Assembly: GCA_031308135.1 (NCBI GenBank)
Contig: JAHLJT010009436.1
Span: 165,088,713 to 165,152,712 of the forward strand
DNA: 64,000 bases
Direction: 5' to 3'
From: Acheta domesticus
Lineage: Eukaryota; Arthropoda; Insecta; Orthoptera; Gryllidae
Both the position numbers and the translations under genes were made by a program. Numbering within the stretch: the stretch's first letter is position 1; each line of letters begins with the position of its first letter. Shown one piece after another: positions 1-11,617 of the stretch. Below the pieces are notes generated by a model that was given only the letters and a program-made list of their open reading frames with translations, ran no database searches and had not been told where the DNA came from.

Positions 1-720
1 ATTATTTGAATTAGTAACACCGAAATAAACAAAATTCTCACAATGTTTAATTGTGCCAAGATTATCTTGTAAAATTAGATCTATTAAAGGAGACCCACAT
101 GACAAATAAAATGTTTTATTTATATTAATTTGAGTCCCCATTGTTCATATTCCTTCATTAATTTTCTGTATATAAATTCAATATCATCCACATCTTGTGC
201 TAATAATATTTGATCATTAGGAAAGGATTTATAAAAACCCATCATTTATAGGAACTTCCATAGTCAAACAATACTTTCTCCATTTCATTATAGTTTGTTG
301 TATGTACATTTTGAATAATATCGGCGAAAAATTACATCCTTGTCTTAATCCTTTTGAAAGATATATATTTTTTGACAAAATTTTCCAATTCGAACTTGAG
401 AGTAAGCTCCATCATATAATTGTCTAATTGAATATTTAATCTTTTTATTAATACTATATACTTGCGATAATTCTCATATTTTGTCATCAGCATGTCGTAT
501 GCCTTTTCTATATCTATAAAGATAATGTAAAGTTGTTGTCGCTAAGCATTAACTTTCTCAGTCAATTGTTTTAAAATAAATTTATTATCTATAGTTCAAC
601 GTTCCACTCTAAAACCATTTGAATTTCTTTTTCTTCACTATTGTATTCATTTTCTAAAAAATATTTAATTATTCTACTATACATTCTTGTGAAAACAGTG
701 ATACTACTATAATTAGAACA
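1..720 (-). pseudogene. Non-LTR retrotransposon reverse transcriptase fragment
   Basis: Reading the minus strand from about 720 down to 1 gives pieces of a LINE reverse transcriptase split over several frames. In order I see 'FIDIEKAYD' (palm motif A), then 'KGLRQGCNFSPILFKMYI' (motif B, typically GLRQGCxLSPxLF), then 'FPNDQILLAQDVDDIEF', then 'YEQWGLKLI' and 'HCENFVYFGV'. This order and spacing is that of the fingers-palm-thumb region of non-LTR reverse transcriptases. The catalytic FADD box reads FPND, so one catalytic aspartate is lost, and frames change at least three times. It is an old dead copy, cut by the window edge on its 3' side and by the fold-back repeat near 740 on its 5' side. 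The clade cannot be fixed from this piece. Confidence 0.85.
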
Positions 721-740
721 ATCATTTCGGTTACCCTTTT

Positions 741-3085
741 TACTTCCCCGTATAAGTACGGAGTGATATACGTAGTATAGGGAAAGTTATGTAATGCTGC
801 GCGAAAAAATGGCCAATTTTCGGCGGAAAAATATTCATTGCCGGGCCGTGATAACGAAAAAGTGGATAAAACCAGTTGCTAAATTAAAAAAAACCTATCA
901 CGTGGTGTAGCCAGAAACCCTCTTTTGTGGGTCTTTGATTTCGAAAAAACCAATTAAAAGGAAAACGTCTGTCTGTCCGTCCGTCCGCCCGTCTGTGAAC
1001 ACTGATAGCGCCTAAACCATACGTACGATTTCTTCCAAAATGGATATTCCCTGGTCGATCTGATTCTAGTCGAAGCTTTGAGATTTTGAAAAAGATTCTT
1101 CAAAATTTAGGGGTACTTTATATGAAGTACCCGGGGATTTTCAACATTTTCTCAAAAATGACTCCAAATTTTTTCTTTTAATTTCTTGTATCAGTAGACT
1201 AAAGTACACTTATTAACATGGCATATTGAAATTAATATGGCATACAAAATTGAAGATAAAGATTTTTCCTTGAAATAAAATGTTTTCCAAAGTGAGTTCT
1301 TTGTTGAAGGTCATGTACATTGTTTTGAAATATTTTATAGTTTTCGCGCAATATTGCGTGCAATATGTGAAATTTTAAAAAATTACAAAAACTAGATTTT
1401 CTCAAAACGGCTCCACATTTTTTCTTTAAACTTTTGGTAGAGATAGTGCTAAATGTACCCCATGAGATGACATAAACGCCATAATGCTGTATTCTTTTGT
1501 TTTTTCAAAAATTGCAAAAATGTAATTTTTTTGACGTGTCTCTCAAATCGTTAATATTTACACTAGCGGCGAATTGTTCACATTATTATATTTATGAGTA
1601 CATGTGCTTTAAATAATGTCAAGTAAAGTTTATCTAAAACATAACCGTTTTCTGTGAAAACTAGATCAAATTTCGGCATTTTCAGAAACGCTCAAACGCC
1701 ATTTTCTCATATATGGCTGCAAATGTTTTCTTCAAACTTTTGTAACGGATAGTGCTAATTACACTTTTCAATGTGACGTAATGTTTATTTTGAGTTATTT
1801 TTTGTTTTTCCAAAATTATATAAATGAATTTTTTAAGGAACTCTCACATCTTTCATATTCACATTACCAGCAATTTGTAAACATTTTTATATTTGTGAGT
1901 GTAAGTGCTTCAGATAACTGCAAATACAGTATTTTGAAATCTCGTATGAGTTTGAAACTGAAAATTTCGTATTTTTTAGTAGCGCTAAAACGCAATTTTC
2001 TTTAAAACGGCACGTAAAAGAAAATTGCCATTAGGGCTAGGTTTTTGTGTTCTTTAATATTCTAAATTAATATTTTCGTTCTACCGATAGGAAACCGAAA
2101 AATTAAGAAATGACCAAAAAAATGTACTTTGGCGATGATAGATGATAGCTGGCAAGAAAGAGTATGTGGCAATTCCGAATAGCTAGGGAACACCCAAGGA
2201 AATGAAAAACTAATACGGGAAAGTTTGTGCTATTCTGTAGCACCACTAGTTATTTTATTTTGACTGACATTATAACCCTTATGAAAATGAAATTAGTGGT
2301 GCTACAGAAGGGCACAAACTTTCCCGTATTAGTTTTTCATTTCCATATTAGTTTTCTATTTCCTTTGGTCTCTGCTAGCTATTCGGACTTGACATAAATC
2401 GGCACCCAAACCTTATTTTTTGACATTTTCTTAATTTTTTCATTTCTTATAGTAGAACGGAAATTTTATTTTAAGAATATTAAATAACAATAAAATCTTC
2501 TCCTGAATGGCAATTTTCTTTGAAAAACGTTTTGAACTTTTGGAGCCGTTTTGAAGAAAAATGGCGTTTAAGCGCTGCTCTGAATTTGAAATTTGAAGCT
2601 CTATTTTCACAGGAATCTTTGGTGATTTCGAAAATCTCCATTAGAAGCCATTTTAAGTATAACTCACAAATACAATTGTGTTTACAAATTGCTGAAAATG
2701 TGCATATTAACGGCGTGAGACGTCTTTCAAGAAAATTACATTTGTGTAATTTTTGAAAAAACAAAAAAGTACACCAAAATGAACTTTACGTCACATTAAA
2801 GAGTGCATTTTGCCACTATTCGTTGGAAAAGTTTCCAGAAAAAATTTGGATCCATTTATGAGAAAATGGCGTTTGAGCGTTTCTGAAAAAGAGGAATTTT
2901 GAGCTGGTGTTCACAAAAAACGATTCTCCGAGAAACTTTACTTGACACTATTTAACGTACATGTACTTGTAAATATAATGATGTGAACAAATCGCCGCTA
3001 ATGTAAATATAACCGACGGGAGAAACAAGTCAAAAAATTACATTTTTGTAATTTTTGAAAAAACAAAATAATAGAAACTGCGCAA
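741..3085. repeat. Fold-back repeat FB, copy A (two inverted arms)
   Basis: A left arm starts 'ttccccgtataagtacggag' and runs to 'ctgtagcaccactag' near 2264. From about 2302 ('tagtggtgctacagaag') the sequence proceeds as an imperfect reverse complement of the inner half of that arm, to about 3085. The outer part of the left arm (741 to about 1550, with a GTCT/GTCC-rich stretch at 967-998) has no partner on the right, because that arm runs into a GC-rich array. No protein is recognised; the short open frames inside are chance. Related copies lie at 38429, 48672, 50721 and 54059. Confidence 0.85.
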
Positions 3086-3086
3086 A

Positions 3087-4075
3087 ATGTCTCACCTCGC
3101 CCTCATCTCCGTCATTTGTCGCAGTTTGCTTCGTCTATGTTATAGCGCTTCTATTGCTGTTTCCTCTCACATCTGTGTCGCTCTACTTTTAGGCTACACC
3201 CGCCTCGTCTTAGAACCGTCACCTGCACACCTCCAAAGCCTCGTTCGAATCTACACAGATCCCGCCTCGAAATCCGCTTCAAACTCCGACCGCAACCTCA
3301 TCACCGTTCCAGACCCCTGTCCGGTGGATCTCGACCCGGAACCTCATCCCCTGACCCCGACCCCGACAATGACCACGACCACGACCACGACCATTACCAC
3401 CACCCGGACCCCGAGTCCAAAACCGACAGCGGGCCCGATCACGACAACGACCACTATCCCGACCCGGAAGCACACCCAGACTCGCATCCCGATCCCCATC
3501 CCAACCCCGACTTTTACCTCGACCCCGACGCCGTCACCGTCACCGTCACCGTCGTCCCCGTCGTCCCCGTCGTCCCCGTCCCCTTCCAGGTCCCGGACCC
3601 GGACCCCCCACTCGCACTCCCACCCGAACTTTTACCCGAACGTGGCCCCGGAAACACACCTGGAACCCAATCCGGAAATCAACCCCGGCCCAGATACCTT
3701 CTCCAGCCCGCCCCAGACCCCGACCCGGTCCTCAACGCACACCCCGTCCCCGACCCCAACACGCGTAACTCGTCCCAGACCCCGACCCCAACCCAGACCC
3801 TGGCCCCAACTCAGTCCCCCACCTCGTTTCTGCCAGCGTCCCCGCCAGAGCCTCCGCATGTCCATCAGCTTCCACCTTTAAACCGTCACCGACCTCTTCG
3901 GTTTCCGCCACCGCGACCTCGCCTTCATTCGCTGCTGCTCCCTTCCCCCCACTCCACCCTTCACCACCTCGCCCTTTCGTGCCGTGCCGCGTGTCATCCC
4001 CTCCCTTGCCCTGCCCCACCCGCACGGCCCCTGGCGCAGCGTAGCTCGAGGAAGCGGCGGAGCTGGGAGCTCCAA
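3087..4075. repeat. GC-rich low-complexity array (CCCGAC/CCGTCC type)
   Basis: Degenerate short-period repeats of ACCCCG, CCACGA and CCGTCC units. A 264-codon frame starting at 3087 (+) encodes only Pro/Thr/Ser/Arg runs, and several frames on both strands are also open. I treat all of them as by-products of stop-poor sequence rather than genes. Confidence 0.8.
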
Positions 4076-4480
4076 GTTAATATCAGCTTGCCGGAGTCTA
4101 ACATGTGCGCGGCTAAATTCAGGCATCGGATACCATTATTGAGGCATCTCGGCAGCCCCTGCGGCGGCGTGGGCGGCGGCGGTGGAGGGCGGCGCGGGGA
4201 GGGGAGTTCGGAGAGCGCGAGGGCGCGAGGGCCGGCTTCCTCTTGCATTAACCCGAAGCCAGCGCTCCTAGCGACGCTCCATCTGCTGTTTCCGCAAGTG
4301 TTTACCGGAAGCGGCGCGGGGCACGAGGCGAGATGTGTGTGTGTGGGGGGGGGGAAGGGGCGATGCGTCGAGACGAGGGGAGGGGAATGGGTGCGCCGAA
4401 TGCTGCAGAATCTCGCGCGCGGGAGGAAGGCAGAGGAAGTGGGATTCTTGGAAACTTAGGGTGAAGTTAGATTCCCCACC
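4076..4480. other. GC-rich mostly single-copy stretch, no gene recognised
   Basis: GC-rich sequence with G-runs near 4345-4385 and a mixed-composition core at 4080-4160. No domain or splice-bounded exon is recognised. It could be a CpG-island-like regulatory patch, but nothing in the sequence proves it. Confidence 0.3.
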
Positions 4481-4498
4481 ATCTTTACAAATGCCCAA

Positions 4499-4888
4499 TA
4501 GTAATTTATACAATTAGTTTATAATGTTAAGCTTTATTGCATGAGTACATGTTTTCAAATTTGTACGAATGCAATAAAGCAATATTATAAACGAGTTGCA
4601 TACGCTATTTTTTTGTATGACAGCATTATAAATTTATAAGCGTATGAAACTTAAATTTGCGAAGAACTTTCAAGTGATGTACTCGGGTATTTGACATCTG
4701 TGCGAGAAAACTGTGGTCGGCTGTTCCGTTTACCTCTACCTCCCTCTAATTCTCTCGCTGCGATTGGCTGAATGTGTGATGACGCAATCATTCGAGCCGT
4801 AAAATCAAATACGTCATCATTTGTTCCATAAAACGTCTGATTATGAACGATTCTTGCAACAGAAAAGGTCATTTATAATGCTGGAATA
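4499..4888 (+). mobile_element. Non-autonomous Crypton-related element (about 390 bp)
   Basis: The 5' end is an imperfect hairpin (arms about 4515-4548 and 4561-4593) followed by 'gagttgcatacgctattttt' and 'gtatgacagcattataa'. The 3' end reads 'tttataatgctggaata'. The same hairpin, the same GAGTTGCATAC tract, the same GTRTRACAGYATTATAA box and the same TTATAATGCTGG terminus occur in this order at the ends of the Crypton at 48810-50615. The flanks are CAA (4496-4498) and CAA (4889-4891), matching the ACAA that flanks the Crypton on its coding strand. The interior has no coding capacity and I see no match to the Crypton interior. I infer an element mobilised by the Crypton recombinase. Confidence 0.75.
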
Positions 4889-4891
4889 CAA

Positions 4892-6919
4892 AAAAGCTTA
4901 TTCCATAATGTAATAGGTTACCAAAAAAGCTTGGTGTTCGAATCTATTGAACTCGATTTCCCCCGCAACAACTTATGCACACGTGAATGCCAATTGTTTG
5001 AACGCCAATACTAAGCTGCAGCTGTTACTGCCACTCATTAAAAGTCACTGTCCGTTGGCCTCTCTCTTGAGGTAATTTAAATAAGAACACTGTAAGTCAA
5101 ATATAAAACAAATATGTTATTCGTGAATTCATGTAACCAGAATCAATCGGCCAATGTGACCTTCTCGATTTCCGCAGATACCTTGTTCCTTACTTAAGAA
5201 CCATTTATTAATATGGTTAAGTACCTTCTCCAGGATTTTGCCAAACTTTCAATATCCTGAAGTTGATGCTAATTGTGTTTTAAAGCCAGAATGTCACGTT
5301 AATATTTTCGGCCTACATTCACGCGTCGTTTCTCTAGCGAACTCTACCCAATTTCGCTAAACAAACTCCGTCCACAGTAACTGACACTCCATCCATCAAT
5401 TGTTCTTTCCTACGAGTTCTACTTTCAATTCATACCAAATTTTATATTTTCATTTTGTAACATTTGGCATCTCGATTAGCTATTCGCTGAGCGAGCACGT
5501 TAATAGAAAACACGAGATCTCAGGAGAAACGGCCTCTTTGAAATAAACAGTAAAACACACCTGCATAGATTATGTTAACGAACTCCGGATATATGGCGTT
5601 TCGAAAGATCACAAAACTAAAAGAAATTATTCTCAATCAAAGTGTAAACTTCACTTTTTCCTAAAATTGGAGATGGTTTATGTGAAATAAAACTGTCACA
5701 GCCAAACAATGCATTAATACAACAAATACATATAGTGTACTTGCCGAATAATTAGAACATCTTAGAATCGAAAATTTTTTTTCGAGCAAAACACGAGTCT
5801 GAAGACTGATTTAAACTGCAAAAATGAGATCCCGATGATTCTCCATGAAAATGTAGTAGCATTTGGCGATGATTATCCCAAGCTTGCATTGCCTTCTAGT
5901 AAAATTGTTCGATGGAAGTCACATCACGCGGGCGAAATGATTTACGTAAGGTAAAGGTAGCATACACGTCGGTGATACGTTACAGTATTTTCCATCGCTG
6001 ACAGTATTAATTATAATGGAGTTAGACTGAAACAAACGGATGAAGAGAGAGAGAGATAAAGAGAGATTCGTCGAACGGAGTTGAGCATGACTGCTGATAA
6101 GTGCAAGTTGAGGACAGTGAAATAGAGAATATTGAAGGCATTATGTTTAGCAGAGCATCTTTATACTGAGTGGAATTAAAATGTAATTACATGATCAAAA
6201 GTTCTCTGAGAATAAGTTGAATAGATCTAACGGAGAGATTAAGAATAGCGCTGAGCCAATATTAGTGAAATTTGATTAGGGTGAGGCAGTTTGGAGAAGG
6301 ATGAGCACAACAAATTGTAGAGTAAATGAATCGTACAAAAAAGCGAGGGTAAAACGATACGACTACAAAATTCTCTTGGTCGAGGGAATGAATTTCATAT
6401 GAAGAAATGGATGCATTTATATTTAATTTAACTTTTAATGTTTTTTTAAATTTCATGTATTTTAAGATGAATGATTGATTGAAGACAAGGTCAACAAATT
6501 TGGTATGACTGGTCGGAGGAATAAAGTATTACTGAGCATGTTACAATTATCTGAGCAAAACAGGCTCAGCACTTGCTACGAGACGTAGAGAGCCTGAGCG
6601 AGCGGGACTGACTGGACAGGCAGAACGAGGTGTAGCGAGGATGAATGGCACAAAAAGTTGCGGACGAGCCGAGCCGAGACAAAGCGTTCCCGTGGGAGAG
6701 GATTTCTGGAGAAAAAGACTCAGTGGTGGAAAGATTTAATATTGGATGAGTGAGCGGAGAAAAGCATGTTGCTGAAAACTGTCGGAGCTCTCGATGTGTG
6801 GAATGAAACACTGCCTTCTGGCTGAGGAGGCTCAACGGGGCGAGGCAGCAAGCGCCATGCCGTCACACCTACGCCACTCCCTGCCACGCCACGCCAGCCA
6901 CGCCACGCCACATCACGAA
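4892..6919. other. No gene seen
   Basis: Unremarkable AT-rich sequence with a GA tract at about 6044-6066 and a short CCACGCCACG run at 6886-6912 just before SINE-A. No coding match. Confidence 0.4.
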
Positions 6920-7281
6920 TGGTTCCGATAGTGTAGCGGTTTGTGAATTGATCTGTTATACCCAAGTTCGCGGGTTCAAACCTGACCGAAGCTAGGGATT
7001 TTTAAGGGCGAAAAAATTCTTCGTACGCCTTCCTGCGGCAATGAAGTAAAGTCGGCTGTTCCATGTAGTAGATTTTCTGCATGTAAAAGATCAAGCTCGA
7101 AAGAAGCATCTGAGCTAAATTCAAATCACCTGTTTCGTCGCCCGAAAAATACCTTCTTTCTCCGGTAGATGGTGAAAGGAGTGTAGCGAAATTTGCGTGG
7201 TCAGACGGAAGAGCAGGCCTCATGGCCTGAGTCTCCCCACGGAAAAAAAGGCTTCACTGAATTGAGTTAGATTGAATTGAG
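6920..7281 (+). mobile_element. SINE-A copy 1 (tRNA-derived)
   Basis: The head 'gtgtagcggtttgtgaattg' plus 'gcgggttcaaacctgaccg' resembles an internal Pol III promoter: an A-box-like TAGCGG and a B-box-like GGTTCAAACC. The body continues to 'aaaaggcttcactgaattga'. The same head, body and tail recur at 27878-28216. An antisense open frame beginning MRPALPSDHANFATLLSP occurs in both copies; it follows from shared repeat sequence and is not a gene. Confidence 0.85.
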
Positions 7282-7939
7282 AAGTGACGAGTGGTGTAGG
7301 GAAGCATGAGTGAAAGCATACAACACGCATGTGGAGCGAAAGGAATACTCGCTTTACCTACGTTAAATATACGTTTCTTTACCTACAACTTGTTTGTGAA
7401 TTTACTACCTACTACGAAACTCGCAGTGACTTCTTGTTGACTAGTCCCTTACTTCGAAATTATAAGTAGATGGGTCTATTTCATTTGCTATTCGTTTGCT
7501 AGAGAATTCACCCTGTAAATTCGAATATCTGTCTAGTGAACTCGATGTGAGAAAGGCAAAGCACAGTTATTTTTGCAACCTGATGAATGTATGTACTGCG
7601 TGCATCCAGTGTCATGAAGAGCAACACTCGCCGAACTTCTTCAAATTCGTTCATTCACTTGCGACATTCTCTGCCGAGAAAGAGCAACTGAACTCGTTCA
7701 TCGTAAAAAATCTAAAACAAAAGCTTCACTTCAGCTGAATGTGCATTATCAATGGACACTGTCTGTTAGTTTGCGGAGAAATGAAACGACTAAATCGTGA
7801 GAGGAAACAAAACAGAAACATGAACAAAACTCGAATAGAATGAAAGCAGGGAGCGCATGATAAATAGGAATAGTAGGAGCTAATATAGACCAAGCTGATA
7901 AATCAATGAAGAAGAAAATTAAAAGAACAATAGAAATTA
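7282..7939. other. No gene seen
   Basis: Ordinary AT-rich sequence. An 80-codon frame at 7496-7738 (+) has no recognisable motif or splice context. Confidence 0.4.
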
Positions 7940-8680
7940 TATAGGGTGGCCCATTTAACTTGACAAATCAAAATAACTCGAAAAATATGCAACGTAAAAA
8001 AATGTTAAAGGCAAAAGATCCATATCTCCAAGGGGGACATCTGTCAGACCTAAAATCAAGTTTCTACGCTTGCCCCTTGAGGGTGAGGCGAGAGACACGT
8101 TTGAAGTCTTAAATAGGAACTTTTAATTGCAGATTCGGATTCTACACTAAAAAATACACAAGTTTGGTCTGAAACATTTTATATATCGAGAGACGATCCG
8201 ATTATTTGTATTCATGTACGGCCAGCGACTTCAAAGCGTCCACGCTGATTTAACCAGGTTATATCAAATTTTTTAATTAAAAAATGGGGGAAAATTTATA
8301 TTTAAGATTTCAAAGTTGCCTCCCCCACTCCTAGCGGGCGAGGGAGGGATATCTGATTTTAGGGCAGCCAGATTTTTCCATTAGAGATATTATTTTTTTT
8401 TGTCTGAAACATGTCTGGATCGTCTCTCGCGATCAAAAAATGTTTTAGACCAAGCTTATGTATTTTTAGTGTAGAATCCGAATCCGCAATAAAAAGTGAG
8501 GGTTTTTATTTAAGATTTCAAAGTGGGCTCCCGCCTCACCTTCAAGGGGTGAGCGGGGAAGTTTGATTTTAGGTTTGACAGATGTCCCCCTTGGAGATAT
8601 TAACTTTTCGTCTTTGACATTTTTTGTACGTTGCATACTTTTCGAGTTATTTTGGTTTAAGTTAAATGGGCCACTCTATA
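7940..8680. mobile_element. Long inverted-repeat (fold-back) DNA element, TA-flanked
   Basis: The left end 'tatagggtggcccatttaac' and right end 'gttaaatgggccactctata' are inverted copies. Pairing continues inward for more than 200 bp on each side: 'gggggacatctgtcag' against 'ctgacagatgtccccc'-type sequence, 'attcggattctacac' against 'gtgtagaatccgaat', and 'gagagacgatcc' against 'gatcgtctctcgcgatc'. There is no coding frame. Long arms and TA at the ends suggest a non-autonomous Tc1/mariner-type fold-back element. Confidence 0.85.
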
Positions 8681-9431
8681 CCAAAGAAATAAGTGAAAAT
8701 ATTTTTTTTAATTAATTGTCCAAAAGAAATTTTGTATTTTACTATACTTTTTACGATTTGTAAAAGCATTTTAGCATAAGCATTTCAGTGGTAAAAGGGA
8801 TGAATGAAAACATTAATTACTCCAGCTTTAAGACACACACGTGAACGTCTGTTAGGGCACAATATTCTTTGGTCTCCCGTGTGCATGAAAGGGAACGTTC
8901 GCACTTCGCTTTGACCGCTTGCAGTTTGCGAGGTCGGTCATATTCGAGCTATTTGGGACCCTGGCAATAAACTGCTTACTGCCCATTGGCGTCGTTCTCG
9001 CAATGGAAGTCTCTCTCGTTTTAACTTGTGTTCCGCTCATTCTGGGATGTTGACTCAATGTGCGATTCAGACTTCCTAACTGCGTTCCAACTCACATTGG
9101 ATCGCAACAATTTTGTCTTAATTTGCATTATTCAAATCCACAAAGGAGTTTAAGAGCAACATTTCTAGGAATCTCACAATAAACATTTTGATAAGTTACC
9201 TGGAGTATAAATGATGGAGACGCGTTCCTTATTTAATATGGTAGTCATTATACGCGCAGGAAAGTTACATTTTAACTATTACTTTTCAGTAAAGTAATAA
9301 AGTCCCATGAAGTGGTATGCATTGTTTGAAAAGGCTCTGCTTTAGGACACATTTACAACTCGTAGCACTAAATATTTCTTAAAACCATTAATTGATCTTG
9401 CATAACATTCAATATACCCAATTTACACAAT
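8681..9431. other. No gene seen
   Basis: Mixed AT-rich sequence; short frames only. Confidence 0.35.
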
Positions 9432-9709
9432 TCGACTCTTTTTTTATTTCTCGCTAAATTTTTCTGACTGAACAAATATATTCATTTCTTTTTTAAATAA
9501 AAACAATTTTTATGTTTCTGGGATGTTTCTATGCATCCATGATGTAAATTTTTGCCTAGAAATCATTTTTTCAAACCAGGTTTTGAGTGCTTATTGCGGC
9601 TCAACCATTCGGAATATCCATGTAGTTTATTAGACAAAATAAGCTTAGAATTGTCTTACGAGCTTAGTGTCGAAGTTTCGACGTTTCCTCCCCGGATACC
9701 CTGCATTAT
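9432..9709. repeat. Repeat R2 copy 1 (one end of a CAGGGTGTCC-type element)
   Basis: The stretch from 'ctcgctaaatttttctgact' to 'cgacgtttcctccccggata' followed by CCCTG is repeated at 55720-55979. On the minus strand it starts CAGGGTATCCGGGGAGGAAA, the form of a mariner-type terminal repeat (CAGGGTGTCC in copy 2). No partner end or coding region is seen, so it is probably a truncated element. Confidence 0.7.
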
Positions 9710-9965
9710 GTATACACAAGTACCTTATTTACTGTACAAGTGTTTACTTCAGCTTGTTTTATTAGAAATACAGGGTTATTTTAAATTAATTACCTGAAAG
9801 TATGAATGAATAATTGCAAAACTATTGACGGATATTTATTCAGATTTTTTCAAAGTTCGCGTCGTATCATCAAGTTTCAGGCCTGGTCAGCTGACTTCAC
9901 TCCATGCACTATCCTCGTGTATCGTCTGCCGGTGGAAGTGTGAAGCATCGCGTGGAGATAGTATA

Positions 9966-11510
9966 GTCGCCGTGGAGGTGCACAGCGGTGCGGAACGAGC
10001 GCAGTGTTGTCTGTGGTTTCATCAAACTAAATCGCAAGTTATCGTACAAAGACGTTCTCGTGCAGAGTATCAAAAAGACCATCGCATGTGAAAACCATCA
10101 AAACATGGTATTCGGGCCCGCAGCAAAGCAGAAATAAATGCATCTTATTTCATACCACTGCAAGGCAGAACGGTTGATCTGTAACCGTCCAGCGCGCCGG
10201 AAGTCGCCTATGGATTCTCAAAATCGCACTTGTGCACTTCGCTTCTCTCCATCCGTAGCTTGCAACGGACGGAACAATCCAGAAAGCTCTATCGCCAAAT
10301 TTACCATCATTTGCAGAGTGTAAAGCGCCTGCATCAGACTGCTTGGACAAAGTGCTAGCTAGTAGTGCACTCCAAGTGTGTTTTACTGTGTTCTATGAAC
10401 TGTGCTCATGTAAGCAAGAACTTGAGTGATGTGCTAATTAAATTTAGTTTGTGCAAGAACTTCTCTTTCTATAAACCCTCAAATCTCCTACACTAACCTT
10501 TCATATGAGCTATCAAAGGGTTTCAGGAATGCTGTATTCCACTCTTACTACAATTATACATTCCACAAAAGAAAGTAATATGAAATGAGTATAGCACCCT
10601 GAACACATCGTATGATCTATTCATACAAACAGGTTGTGTGAGACAGAGGTAAAGCACAGGGACGCCCTCCTGAAGCAGGTCAATTTGTAGAAGCCGTGAG
10701 AAAAACATAAGCACGAAGTCCAAAAAAGTCTGCAAGTTTGGAACTGACCATTCTACAACCTACGGTGTGGAGAATTTTATGATGACTGCAGTGTAAGGGG
10801 TACAAGCTACAACTGGCTCAGATGTTGAGTGCTACTGACAAGTAGAAAAGTTATGAGTTCTGTGCGGACATGATGAACAGGACTGGAAGATGATAGTTTT
10901 ATTAATAAGCTTATGTTCAGTGACGAGGCAACCTTTCACCTAAGTGGTTCAGTTAATCGTCAAAATGTGAGAGTATGGGGCACAGAAACCGAGAAAATGC
11001 CTCGAAAATGTCCGTGAAGCACCAAAACTGAATTTGTTTTGTGTGTTAAGCTCCGTGAAAGTGTATGGACCTTTTTTATGAGAAAACTGTTACTGGCAAC
11101 ACATATTTAGATTTGTTGCAAAACTATCTGATGCCACATCTGCAAGAAGATATGAGAGAGAATTTTATTTTCCAACAAGATGGAGCACCTCCTCATTGTC
11201 ACCACGAGGTTTCTACATAACTATTCGACACCATTCTCGCTTGGAATGGACGTGCTGGGAACATAGATTAGTCACCACGATCTCCCGATTTAAAACCGCT
11301 AGATTTTTGTCTGTGGGGTTACATTAAAGATAACGTGCACAACCCTCCACTTCCAATACGTTTCGATGAGCTTCGTCAACGTAATGAGGTAGCATTTGCT
11401 CGAGTAGATGCGAACATGATCACGCGTATGTGGGATGAAGTGTTGTAAAGGTGGGATATTTACAAAGTGACAAAATTGAGTCGCATTGAGCATTTGAAAA
11501 CAATGCAAAT
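9966..11510 (+). pseudogene. Mariner-like DDE transposase pseudogene
   Basis: Translated pieces match the Mos1-type transposase layout. The N-terminal helix-turn-helix reads 'AERAQCCLWFHQTKS' then 'VQRRSRAEYQKDH' (about 9990-10085). After the interruption come 'GRPPEAGQFVEAVRKT' and, after a stop, 'ARSPKKSASLELTILQPTVW' (about 10650-10780), a linker 'YKLQLAQML', then the catalytic core: 'MFSDEATFHLSGSVNRQNVR' (10913 on, first Asp), 'FIFQQDGAPPH' (about 11160-11195, second Asp) and 'SPDLKPLDFCLWGY' (about 11285-11325, third acidic residue). I count about 40 residues between the second Asp and the Asp of PLDF, counting stops as residues, more than the 34 of classical mariners. Frameshifts (for example the T-run near 11071) and many stops show it is dead. 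In life the protein would cut and paste the element at TA sites. Confidence 0.9.
10114..10617. mobile_element. Candidate 504 bp insertion inside the mariner transposase
   Basis: Transposase similarity stops after 'KTIKTWY' and resumes at 'FIQTGCVR', where the family has a short continuous stretch. The foreign block is bracketed by TATTC at 10109-10113 and 10618-10622. It has no clear terminal inverted repeats and no recognised coding content, so its class is unknown; the 5-bp repeat could be chance. Confidence 0.5.
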
Positions 11511-11617
11511 TAAACTTGATGTTCTGTCAATGTGTGTATTGGAAAATGGAAAAAAATACGTAAGATAACTATATATAATTTAACTTTATCAGGTAACTAA
11601 TTTAGAATAACCCTGTA

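Larger units (their letters stand above)
9771..11615 (+). mobile_element. Tc1/mariner-type transposon, inactive, complete ends
   Basis: The terminal inverted repeats are 'cagggttattttaaattaat' on the left and, on the minus strand from the right end, 'cagggttattctaaattagt'. Similarity continues through GTTACCTGA. TA dinucleotides flank both ends (9769-9770 and 11616-11617). The element holds one degraded transposase and an internal 504 bp interruption, which explains why it is longer than the usual 1.3 kb. Confidence 0.92.

Noticed and set aside
3087..3881. 264-codon plus frame, secreted-like start
   Set aside because: The initial hydrophobic residues are followed only by low-complexity Pro/Thr/Ser repeats; antisense frames are equally open.
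6922..7223. Conserved antisense protein shared by 7002-7223 and 27954-28178
   Set aside because: Similarity between the two frames follows from both being the antisense of SINE-A; no coding signature beyond that.
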